This document shows positions 6,840 through 14,164 of a stretch of DNA of 21,916 bases, piece after piece. Every line of letters starts with the position of its first letter. The stretch's first letter is position 1. Origin of the DNA: JBFMEX01 sp040752215 (GTDB lineage: Bacteria > Pseudomonadota > Alphaproteobacteria > Rhizobiales > Hyphomicrobiaceae); contig JBFMEX010000018.1 of the NCBI GenBank assembly GCA_040752215.1, positions 1 to 21,916 on the forward strand. Direction: 5' to 3'. Both the position numbers and the translations under genes were made by a program. A model generated the notes under the pieces. It saw only the letters and a list, made by a program, of their open reading frames with translations, ran no database searches and was not told where the DNA came from.

Positions 6840-8786
6840 CTAAGCCGCGTCGGACTGTGCCTCGCGGGCCTGCTGCGGCTTGGCGACGATCTGCAGCCGC
6901 TCGACCGCCGCGGAAAGGATCTGGCCCAGCATCTCCGAGTAGCGCATCCCGTTGAAGCCGGCCATCAGATTGACCTTGCCGTCCCAGCACCAGCCGGGGT
7001 TGGGGTTGACCTCGAGCAGCTTGATCTCGCCCCTGGCGTCGGCGCGGAAATCGAAGCGGGCGTAGTCACGGCAGCCCAGGCGCTCGAACAGCCGCGTCGA
7101 ATGCTCGACCAGCTGCTGCTGGGCAATCTCGGAGAGCGCCGTCTCCTTGTAGCGGATCTGCGTCCAGTAGGGGCTGTCGGGCTCCCACTTGGATTCGTAG
7201 CCGAGGATTCTCGGCAGGCCTTCGCCGAGGCCGCTGAAGTCGACCTCCAGGATCGGTAGCGCTCGCAGACCCTGGTCCGGGTTGCCGATCAGCGAGACCG
7301 AGTACTCGGCCCCGGTCAGGAACTCCTGCACCAGAACCGGGCGCTTCGGAAACTGGGTGCGCAGCCGTTCCAGATAGTCGAGCAGCGCGCGCTCGTTGTG
7401 GACCACCGCATCCCTGGTGATGCCCTGCGAGCTGTCGCCGAAGTTGGGCTTCAAGAGCGCCGGGAACACGCTTGGCAGGGTGGCACCCTGGTCGCCCGGA
7501 CGGACGTAGGTCTCGAGCGGCACCGGCACGTCGAGGGTCATCGCCACCGCACGGACCAGCCCCTTGTCGTAGCAGGCCGCGAGGCAGCCCGGGCCGCCGC
7601 CGGTGTAGGGCAACCCCAGCGCCTCGAGCATGGCCGGAACGTGCAGCTCCTTGAAGGGATCGTTGTTGAGGCCCTCGTCGCACAGATTGAAGACGAGATC
7701 AGCTCGCAAGCCGGTCAGGTCTCGCTCGAGTGTCTTGTGGTTGTCGAGATAGCGGAACTTGTAGCCGGGCAGCTCGGAGAGGGCGTCCTTCAAGCGGCGG
7801 ATCGTCTCCATGTCCTCGGGGTTGAACGTGCCGTCGCGCTTGACCGTATCCGGCAGGCGCGGGTCGCCGAGCAGGACGGTCACGTCGAGCTGCTGCGTCT
7901 TGCCCTTGGGCTTGCGGGCGGGGAGCTGCGGCGCGTCGGCGGTCAGCAGCAGGCGGCGCGCCATCATGCCGAGGTCCTGGTCGCGGTCCGACACGCTCTC
8001 GGCGGAGCCGTGATGGCGCACGTTGCGGAAGCCGGTCTTCTCGAGCAGCTTGACGATGCCCTCGCGGGTGTACAGCCGCTCGGCATAGAACTGGTCGGCG
8101 ATCACGCCCAACTCGTCATGGACGATCACCTCGCGGCTGATCAGGCGCTGGCGGTCGCTCGAAAGCGAGCGCTCGCGGCAGACGAAATGATGCTCGTCGA
8201 TCCACTCCCACGAGCGCCGCTCGAAGTGGTCGGCCATGTAGGCGCCGTCGGTGATGTCGAGCACCAGCTGCCCGGAGGGGCGCAGCAGCTTGCCGACGCT
8301 CGTCAGCACCTTCTCGTCGTCCTGCTGGTTGGAGAAGTAGCCGAACGAGTTGCCCATGATGACGACGCCGTCGAAGGTGCCCTCGGGCAGCCGCGGATTG
8401 CGCGCGTCGCCTTCTTTGAATACGACCGGCAGCGCCTCGTTCTGGGCCCGCTTCTTGGCGAGACGGATGAGGTAGCGCGAGCGGTCGACCCCGGTGACGT
8501 TCCTGAAGCCGCGCCGGGCGAGCTCGAGGCAGTGGCGGCCCTGTCCGCAGCACAGGTCGAGAATCTGGCTCGAGGCCTGCAGTGGAGCGGCGGAAAGAAT
8601 GAAGTCGACGTCGCGGCGCGTGTTCTCGTTGTTCTCGACGACGTCGCCGTCGGTCTTCACGTAAAGCGCGTTGAACAGCTTGCGCCACCACTCAGCGGGC
8701 AAATGCTGCTCGAGATCGGCGACCGGTCCGAGGCACGAGCGCGGGCTCGGGCGTTTGGGCTTTCTCACCTTCTGCGGCGTGGCCAT
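6840..8786 (-). CDS. Fused class I SAM methyltransferase and D-Ala-D-Ala-ligase-like ATP-grasp enzyme
   Basis: This is a 648-residue two-domain protein. Residues 1-280 are a class I methyltransferase: SAM-binding ILDLCCGQGRHCLELA at 75-90, acidic V-D at 100-101, VFKEGDARN near 122-130, and MGNSFGYF after motif IV. Residues 300-625 are an ATP-grasp ligase of the Ddl type: DLVFNLCDEG (363-372), PYTGGGPGCLAACYDKGLVR from 393, PALLKPNFGDSSQGI with K446, VQEFLTGAEYSV (486-497), and metal-site DYARFDFRADARGEIKLLEV then NPNPGW (574-599). Such ligases join a carboxylate to an amine through an acyl-phosphate. It is far longer than a Ddl (about 310 residues) and the neighbours are not peptidoglycan genes, so a true Ddl role is unlikely. 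The substrate is unknown. The start is the ATG at 8786, with a GGGGAGC tract somewhat far upstream. Confidence 0.9.
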   Translation of the reverse strand: MATPQKVRKPKRPSPRSCLGPVADLEQHLPAEWWRKLFNALYVKTDGDVVENNENTRRDVDFILSAAPLQASSQILDLCCGQGRHCLELARRGFRNVTGVDRSRYLIRLAKKRAQNEALPVVFKEGDARNPRLPEGTFDGVVIMGNSFGYFSNQQDDEKVLTSVGKLLRPSGQLVLDITDGAYMADHFERRSWEWIDEHHFVCRERSLSSDRQRLISREVIVHDELGVIADQFYAERLYTREGIVKLLEKTGFRNVRHHGSAESVSDRDQDLGMMARRLLLTADAPQLPARKPKGKTQQLDVTVLLGDPRLPDTVKRDGTFNPEDMETIRRLKDALSELPGYKFRYLDNHKTLERDLTGLRADLVFNLCDEGLNNDPFKELHVPAMLEALGLPYTGGGPGCLAACYDKGLVRAVAMTLDVPVPLETYVRPGDQGATLPSVFPALLKPNFGDSSQGITRDAVVHNERALLDYLERLRTQFPKRPVLVQEFLTGAEYSVSLIGNPDQGLRALPILEVDFSGLGEGLPRILGYESKWEPDSPYWTQIRYKETALSEIAQQQLVEHSTRLFERLGCRDYARFDFRADARGEIKLLEVNPNPGWCWDGKVNLMAGFNGMRYSEMLGQILSAAVERLQIVAKPQQAREAQSDAA

Positions 8787-8999
8787 GATGGACGAACGTG
8801 CTCCCCTACCGGGCGAGGCCGATGCCGGTCACGGGCGCGCCGTCTGTCGTGCGTGCCCGCTAGGCCGGTGCGTGCCGGTTCCCTTCGACGAGGCCTTCGC
8901 AAGGCCTCTGCAGCCGGCGATGCTTAGGGCGAGTTCGCCGTATTGCAACACACAAGTTGTTACGACCAGATGGTTTTCAAGAGGCCAATTGCTCTGGCG

Positions 9000-10292
9000 T
9001 CACGCCCGGCGGGTCAGCGTAGCGACGAAGAACCCGTCGGTGCCGTGGCTCGAAGGCGTGAGCAGCAGGCTGTCCGAGCGGCCGTCGGCCGAGACGGGCG
9101 GCACGCCACCGATGCGCCCGGCCCAAGCGTCGGCAAAGGGCCGGATCGCGAACTCGGCATGGGTAGCGAGAAATTCGGCAACCTGGGCTGTGTTCTCCTC
9201 CGGCAGCAGCGAGCAGGTCACATAGGTGAGGCAGCCGCCCGGCTTGACGAGGCCCGACGCCGTCTCCATCACCGCCTTCTGCGCGATCCGGCGCTGCTCG
9301 AGACTCTGCGGTCGCAGCCGCCACTTGGCCTCCGGCCGGCGCCGCCAGACGCCGGTGCCGGTGCAGGGCGCGTCGACCAGCACCACGTCGAAGCGGGCGC
9401 CGAGCCGGTCGAGTGCCGCCCGATCGCCGCCGCGCAGGATTTGCGCATTGCGCACGCCGGCGCGCTTGACGCGGTCGAAGATCGGCTTCAGGCGCAGCCG
9501 GTCCTCGTCGTAGGCATAGATCTGGCCGGTGTTCTGCATGCCGGCTGCCATCGCCAGCGTCTTGCCGCCGGCCCCCGCGCACAGGTCGAGCACCTGAAGG
9601 CGCGGCCCAGCGCCGGCCAGCAGGGCAGCGATCTGGCTGCCCTCGTCCTGGACCTCGAACCAGCCGGCCTGGAACGCCGCCTCGGCGTGCAGGTTGGGCG
9701 TGCGGGCGGAGCCGACTGGGGCCGGCACGCGGATTCCGAACGGCGACAGGCGCGTCGGCTCGGGCCGGAAGTCGGCCAGCGCCCTCAGCACCTTCTCTCG
9801 TGTCGCTTTGAGCGTATTGACGCGCAGGTCTGTCGGCGCGCGCTCGGCGAGCCGCTGCCCTTCCTCGACGGCGCGATCACCGAAAGCCGCGAGAAAGCTC
9901 GGCCACAGCCATTCGGGTACGTCGGCACGAACGTGATCGGGCGCGGCGTCGAGCGGCCGCGTCAGGCCGGCGCGCTCGGTGTCGCTCAGCGGGGTGAGGG
10001 CGTGCTCGGAGCCGTCGCAGGCAGCGCCGACCGCCTCGGGCGTCATCCCCAGCGCAGCCGGTGCGGCGGCGATCGCCAGCGCGCGCGAGGCATCCTGCTC
10101 CATCGCCCAGGCGAACGAGGCGCGTCGGCGGAGTGCGTCGTAGACGAGGCCGCCGATGGCGTTGCGATCGCCGGAGCCGGCGAAACGATGACTCTTGCCC
10201 CAGTCGGCGAGCGATTCTGCCGCCGGGCGATGGCGCAGCAAGATCTCGTCGAGCACCTCGACCGCGGCGGCGATACGCGCGCCTTGGCGCAC
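9000..10292 (-). CDS. rsmB: RsmB/NOP-family rRNA (cytosine-C5) methyltransferase
   Basis: This is a 430-residue SAM-dependent enzyme expected to methylate a cytosine in 16S rRNA. Residues 1-150 are the NusB-like N-terminal domain, with the typical HRFAGSGDRNAIGGLVYDAL. The catalytic domain follows: motif I VLDLCAGAGGKTLAMAA (234-250), motif IV DAPCTGTGVWRRRPEAKWR with C310, and motif VI LTYVTCSLLPEEN with the nucleophile C360. Both cysteines of the RNA m5C mechanism are present. The start is a GTG at 10292, 3 bp after the guaB stop, so it is probably co-transcribed and translationally coupled. GuaB followed by an RsmB-like gene is a common order in Rhizobiales. The exact target (C967 or another) cannot be fixed from sequence, so the symbol is by family. 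Confidence 0.92.
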   Translation of the reverse strand: MRQGARIAAAVEVLDEILLRHRPAAESLADWGKSHRFAGSGDRNAIGGLVYDALRRRASFAWAMEQDASRALAIAAAPAALGMTPEAVGAACDGSEHALTPLSDTERAGLTRPLDAAPDHVRADVPEWLWPSFLAAFGDRAVEEGQRLAERAPTDLRVNTLKATREKVLRALADFRPEPTRLSPFGIRVPAPVGSARTPNLHAEAAFQAGWFEVQDEGSQIAALLAGAGPRLQVLDLCAGAGGKTLAMAAGMQNTGQIYAYDEDRLRLKPIFDRVKRAGVRNAQILRGGDRAALDRLGARFDVVLVDAPCTGTGVWRRRPEAKWRLRPQSLEQRRIAQKAVMETASGLVKPGGCLTYVTCSLLPEENTAQVAEFLATHAEFAIRPFADAWAGRIGGVPPVSADGRSDSLLLTPSSHGTDGFFVATLTRRA

Positions 10293-10295
10293 GGC

Positions 10296-11795
10296 TCAGC
10301 CCCCGCCCGGATAGTTCGGGCTCTCGCGGGTGATGGTGACGCCGTGGGCGTGGCTCTCGCGCATGGCCGCTGGCGAGATGCGCACGAAGCGCGCCCGCGC
10401 CTGCAGGTCGGGGATCGTTGCCGCGCCGAGGTAGCCCATGGTTGCGCGCAGGCCGCCGACGAGCTGATGCAGCACGCCGTCGACCGGGCCCTTGTAGGGC
10501 ACCTGTCCCTCGATGCCCTCCGGCACCAGCTTCAGCGTGTCTTTGACCTCGGCCTGGAAGTAGCGGTCCGCCGAGCCGCGCGCCATGGCGCCGACCGAGC
10601 CCATGCCGCGATACGACTTGTAGGTCCGGCCCTGGTAGAGATAGGTCTCGCCCGGCGCCTCGTCGGTGCCGGCGAGCAGCGAGCCGATCATGACCGCGTC
10701 GGCGCCGGCGGCAATCGCCTTGGAGATATCGCCGGAGAAGCGGATGCCGCCGTCGGCGATGATCGGCACGCCGTGCTTCCTCGCCTCCTTGGCACAATCG
10801 GAGATGGCGGTCAGCTGCGGCACGCCGACACCAGCGACGATGCGCGTGGTGCAGATCGAGCCGGGGCCGATGCCGACCTTGACCGCGTCGGCGCCGGCCT
10901 CGATCAGCGCGCGCGTCGCATCGCCGGTCGCCACGTTGCCGGCCACCACCTGGGCGCTGTTCGAGAGCTTCTTGATGCGGGCGACGGCCTCGATGACGCG
11001 TGCCGAGTGGCCGTGGGCGGTGTCGACCACCAGCAGGTCGCAGCCGGCCTCGATCAGCCGCTCGGTGCGCGAGAAGCCGTCGTCGCCGACGGTGGTCGCG
11101 GCGGCGACGCGCAAGCGGCCCTCGGCGTCCTTGCAGGCGTTCGGGTGTTTCTGCGCCTTCTCGATGTCCTTGACCGTGATCAGGCCGATGCAGTGATAGG
11201 CGTCGTCGACGACCAGCAGCTTCTCGATGCGGTGCTGGTGCAGGAGGCGCTTGGCGTCGTCGCGACTGACCGAGCGCTTGACGGTGACGAGCCGCTCCCT
11301 GGTCATCAGCTCTGACACCGGCACCTCGAAATTGGTGGCGAAGCGGACGTCGCGGTTGGTGAGGATGCCGACCAGCTTGCCGGCGCCGTCGCCATTGCGC
11401 GGCTCCTCGACCACGGGAATGCCGGAGATGCCGTGCTCGTCCATCAGCCGCATCGCCTCGGCCAGCGTCGCCTTGGGTCCGATTGTCACCGGGTTCAGGA
11501 CGATGCCGGCCTCGAACTTCTTGACGAGCGCCACCTGCCGCGCCTGCTCGGCCGGCTTCAGGTTGCGGTGGATGACGCCGATGCCGCCGGCCTGGGCGAC
11601 GGCGACCGCGAGGCGGGCTTCGGTCACGGTGTCCATGGCCGAGGACAGGATCGGAATATTGAGGGCAATGGCCTTGGACGCGCGCGAGGCGACGTCGGCT
11701 TCGCCGGGCATGATCTCGGAGGCCTGCGGCACCAGCAGCACGTCGTCGAACGTCAGCGCCAGCCCCGAATCGGAATCGATTGGGCTCGAGATCAT
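10296..11795 (-). CDS. guaB: Inosine-5'-monophosphate dehydrogenase
   Basis: GuaB oxidises IMP to XMP with NAD+, the committed step of guanine nucleotide synthesis, in the cytoplasm. The 499-residue protein begins with LALTFDDVLLVPQASEIMP and has SSAMDTVTEARLA (51-63). A CBS-domain pair spans about residues 96-220. The loop VKVGIGPGSICTTRIVAG carries the catalytic Cys315, and the IMP-binding IIADGGIRFSGDISKA follows. The active-site flap region YRGMGSVGAMARGSADRYF is intact. The length is normal. The start is the ATG at 11795 with AAGGAG 7 nt upstream, the strongest ribosome binding site in the window. It is the first gene of a guaB-rsmB pair and is separated from rlmE upstream by a repeat-containing spacer. 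Confidence 0.98.
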   Translation of the reverse strand: MISSPIDSDSGLALTFDDVLLVPQASEIMPGEADVASRASKAIALNIPILSSAMDTVTEARLAVAVAQAGGIGVIHRNLKPAEQARQVALVKKFEAGIVLNPVTIGPKATLAEAMRLMDEHGISGIPVVEEPRNGDGAGKLVGILTNRDVRFATNFEVPVSELMTRERLVTVKRSVSRDDAKRLLHQHRIEKLLVVDDAYHCIGLITVKDIEKAQKHPNACKDAEGRLRVAAATTVGDDGFSRTERLIEAGCDLLVVDTAHGHSARVIEAVARIKKLSNSAQVVAGNVATGDATRALIEAGADAVKVGIGPGSICTTRIVAGVGVPQLTAISDCAKEARKHGVPIIADGGIRFSGDISKAIAAGADAVMIGSLLAGTDEAPGETYLYQGRTYKSYRGMGSVGAMARGSADRYFQAEVKDTLKLVPEGIEGQVPYKGPVDGVLHQLVGGLRATMGYLGAATIPDLQARARFVRISPAAMRESHAHGVTITRESPNYPGGG

Positions 11796-11940
11796 CGGGC
11801 ATCTCCTTGAGGCTTTGGGCGACAGGTTCCGCGCCCGCGGGGGAACGATGTCGCCACGCGTATATCACCCGACTCGAGACAGGGGAAGCGGGCCGGCAGG
11901 TCGGCAGGACGACTCAATTCTCGAAGCTTGCGCCGACACA

Positions 11941-12068
11941 TTCCTTCTCCCTGGGGGAGAAGGTGGCCGCAGGCCGGATGAGGGGCCTCGCCCACAACGG
12001 CCTCCGTCGTCGGCGACACGTCCCTCACCCGCCCTTCGGGCACCCTCTCCTGTCCCGGGAGAGGGAAT
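11941..12068. repeat. Palindromic intergenic repeat between rlmE and guaB
   Basis: The 329-bp spacer (11796-12124) holds no gene but contains an element with paired ends. The left end is a hairpin, CCTTCTCCC (11943-11951) / GGGAGAAGG (11955-11963). The right end is a hairpin, CCCTCTCC (12043-12050) / GGAGAGGG (12058-12065). Between them are GGCCGCAGGCC, a GGATGAGGGGCCTC tract, and CCCTCACCCGCCCTTCGGGC, the usual interior of this class of alphaproteobacterial intergenic repeat. The structured transcript could also limit read-through from rlmE into guaB, but it lacks a clean T-tract. Confidence 0.75.
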
Positions 12069-12124
12069 AAAACGGCAGCGTCGCAGCGAACTGAAACACC
12101 CGGGGCAGGCCCGCGCGGGGGCGC

Positions 12125-12853
12125 TCAGCCGGCGCCGGCGCGGAACCCCGTCGCCAGGACGTAAAGCTCGGCGGAGTCGGCACGACTGGCCGGCGGTTTG
12201 ACGTGGCGGACGGCTTGGAAATGCCGCTTGAGGAGGTCCAGGAGCGCGCGCTCCGATCCACCCTGGAACACCTTGCACAGGAAGGTGCCGCCCGGCGCCA
12301 GCACATCGACGGCGAACTGGGCCGCCGCCTCTGCGAGCCCCATGATGCGCAGGTGGTCGGTGCGGCTGTGGCCGACGGTCGGCGCCGCCATGTCCGAGAG
12401 CACGACGTCGGCGCGACCGTCGCGCAGCAGCGCCTTCAGGCGCGGCTCGGCGGTCTCGTCGGTGAAGTCGAGCTCGAGGATCTCGACCCCGGGGAGTGGC
12501 TCCATGCCGAGGTAGTCGATGGCGACCACCTGCCCCTTGCCCGCGACCGCCTCGACCCGCTCGGCCGCCACCTGGCTCCAGCCGCCCGGCGCGGAACCGA
12601 GATCAACGACACGCTGGCCCGGCCTCAGGAAGCGATGCTTGGCGTCGATCTCGGCGAGCTTGTAGGCGGCGCGCGAGCGCATCCCCTCACGCCTGGCGGC
12701 GGCGACATAGGGGTCGTTCAGCTGCCGCTCGAGCCAGCGCGCCGAGGAGGCCGAGCGCTTGCGCGCGCTTCTGACCTTGACCTTGAGCTGACGCTGCCCG
12801 CCCCCCGGCCCCTTGCCGGAGAGCCCTCCGCGACCTGACCCCTTTGTCGTCAT
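12125..12853 (-). CDS. rlmE: 23S rRNA (uridine-2'-O)-methyltransferase RlmE/FtsJ
   Basis: RlmE methylates U2552 in the 23S rRNA A-loop and supports late assembly of the 50S subunit. The 242-residue protein has a basic Gly/Lys/Arg-rich N-terminal tail of about 45 residues. The RrmJ core follows: SRAAYKLAEID, the SAM-binding VVDLGSAPGGWSQVAAER (82-99), VLSDMAAPTVGHSRTDH, FLCKVFQGG and ADSAELYVLATGF. The K-D-K-E catalytic tetrad is complete: K65, D154, K194, E229. The start is the ATG at 12853. An upstream TTG (12931) would add residues with no family resemblance. It follows the archaeal-type SAM synthetase by 102 bp on the same strand, so a shared transcript is possible but not shown. Confidence 0.95.
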   Translation of the reverse strand: MTTKGSGRGGLSGKGPGGGQRQLKVKVRSARKRSASSARWLERQLNDPYVAAARREGMRSRAAYKLAEIDAKHRFLRPGQRVVDLGSAPGGWSQVAAERVEAVAGKGQVVAIDYLGMEPLPGVEILELDFTDETAEPRLKALLRDGRADVVLSDMAAPTVGHSRTDHLRIMGLAEAAAQFAVDVLAPGGTFLCKVFQGGSERALLDLLKRHFQAVRHVKPPASRADSAELYVLATGFRAGAG

Positions 12854-12955
12854 CTCTGGTTCCGCCCGCTCTCCACCTGCGGCCAACCAGGCCGAGCCAC
12901 TGGACCGAGCATACGAAAACAGCCGGCACAAGTGGGCAAACGTTGGTCTAGCAGG

Positions 12956-14158
12956 CTACGCCACCGGAATGCTTCCGGCGAGGAAGGAGCGCCAGAGATC
13001 GGGGATGCGGGCGATCTCGCGCTCGGCGACCTCGTTTGCCTGGCGTGCGATCTCCGGGGGGAGGTCGCCGTCGGCGGTCCTGAGGCAGAGGTGGACGAGT
13101 TGCGGGCGGTCGATCGGAGTGCCGATGCGGCTGACGAGGCGGCATTCGGTCTCGCTCACACCGGGCACCTCGGCCACCAGCGCGCGGGCGAGGCCGTCGG
13201 CGGCGGCGTTGTAGAGCTTGCCGACGTGGGTGATCGCGTTCTTGCCGGCGACCGCCTCCAGCGTCATCGGCCGGTACGGCGTGATGAGGCCGTTCGAGCG
13301 ATTGCCGCGACCGGTCTCGCCATCGTCTCCGGCCTCGGCGGAGGTGCCGGAGACGGTCAGATAGACGGTACCGGAGGCGACGTCGTCGGCGGCGTTGACC
13401 GCGACCTCGACCTGGCGCCGCGTGATCGACCTCGCGACCGCGAGGGCGGCCTCGCCGAGGCGCTCCTTGGCTTCGACGTAGGCCGCCATGTCGGCAAGGA
13501 ATCGGCCGACGAAGGCGCAGGCGATCGTCAGCGTGATGGAATCGCGCCGGCGCACGCCCATCACCTTGACGTCCTCACCGGTTTCGGGATGGCGGCGCTT
13601 GAGCTCGGGAGCGTTCAGCGCGCGCTCGACCGCCAGCACGATCCGCTCCAGCTCGGAGAGTGGCGCGAAGCCGACGCCGATCGAGGTGTCATTGGCCAGC
13701 TTCACGTTCGCCTCGCGCTGGCGCCGGAACAGATCGACCAGCTCCGCCGAGCCCGGGTGCACGATCGTATGCACACGTACGGCCGTCGCCGCATCGAGTG
13801 CGTGCAGATTCTCGGTCAGCCAATGATGCACTGCCTGCTCGGCGATCTCGGCCACCGGCACCACCTCCGCGCCGACGGCAACGCTCGCGCGCCCGGCGAG
13901 GTAGAGCTCGATCGGCGCCAGGATGCGGCCACCGCCGAACGACGCCTCGGAGCGGCCGGCGGACAGCAGCGCCTTGTCGACGTTGTGGTGCAGGACGAGA
14001 CCGAAGCGATCGAGATAGTGGCGTGACAGCGCCCGGCTGAAGCACTCGCTCACCATGTCGCAGATGGTGTCCGGATGCCCGAGTCCCTTGCGCTCGACGA
14101 TCTCGACCGGCCGCCGGTCGAGCGAGGGGCCGTGCATCGTCTCGATCTCGATCGCCAC
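12956..14158 (-). CDS. Archaeal-type S-adenosylmethionine synthetase (methionine adenosyltransferase)
   Basis: This enzyme makes S-adenosylmethionine from ATP and methionine. The 400-residue sequence matches the archaeal AdoMet synthetase family, not bacterial MetK. Markers are PVEIVERKGLGHPDTICD (17-34), RFGLVLHHNVDKALLSAG (51-68) and FGGGRILAPIELYLAGRAS (74-92), then DDVASGTVYLTVSGTSAEAG, DDGETGRGNRSNGLITPYRP and AGKNAITHVGKLYNAAA. The length is that of the archaeal enzyme, and the conserved blocks are intact. The start is a GTG at 14158 with AAGGAG about 9 nt upstream. That ribosome binding site overlaps the stop of the beta-CASP gene, which ends 6 bp before, so the two are surely one operon. 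Whether the genome also has an ordinary metK cannot be seen here. This family is rare and scattered in bacteria, which suggests horizontal transfer. Confidence 0.93.
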   Translation of the reverse strand: MAIEIETMHGPSLDRRPVEIVERKGLGHPDTICDMVSECFSRALSRHYLDRFGLVLHHNVDKALLSAGRSEASFGGGRILAPIELYLAGRASVAVGAEVVPVAEIAEQAVHHWLTENLHALDAATAVRVHTIVHPGSAELVDLFRRQREANVKLANDTSIGVGFAPLSELERIVLAVERALNAPELKRRHPETGEDVKVMGVRRRDSITLTIACAFVGRFLADMAAYVEAKERLGEAALAVARSITRRQVEVAVNAADDVASGTVYLTVSGTSAEAGDDGETGRGNRSNGLITPYRPMTLEAVAGKNAITHVGKLYNAAADGLARALVAEVPGVSETECRLVSRIGTPIDRPQLVHLCLRTADGDLPPEIARQANEVAEREIARIPDLWRSFLAGSIPVA

Positions 14159-14164
14159 GCCCGC

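Noticed and set aside
6840..8786. Reading the ATP-grasp domain as D-alanine-D-alanine ligase of cell wall synthesis
   Set aside because: It is fused to a methyltransferase, is twice the length, and has no mur/fts neighbours. The fold is right but the specific role is not supported.
8943..11315. Very long open frame on the plus strand (790 codons)
   Set aside because: It is antisense to rsmB and guaB, which have clear family motifs. Its product is low-complexity Arg/Ala/Gly-rich, as expected from the opposite strand of GC-rich coding DNA.
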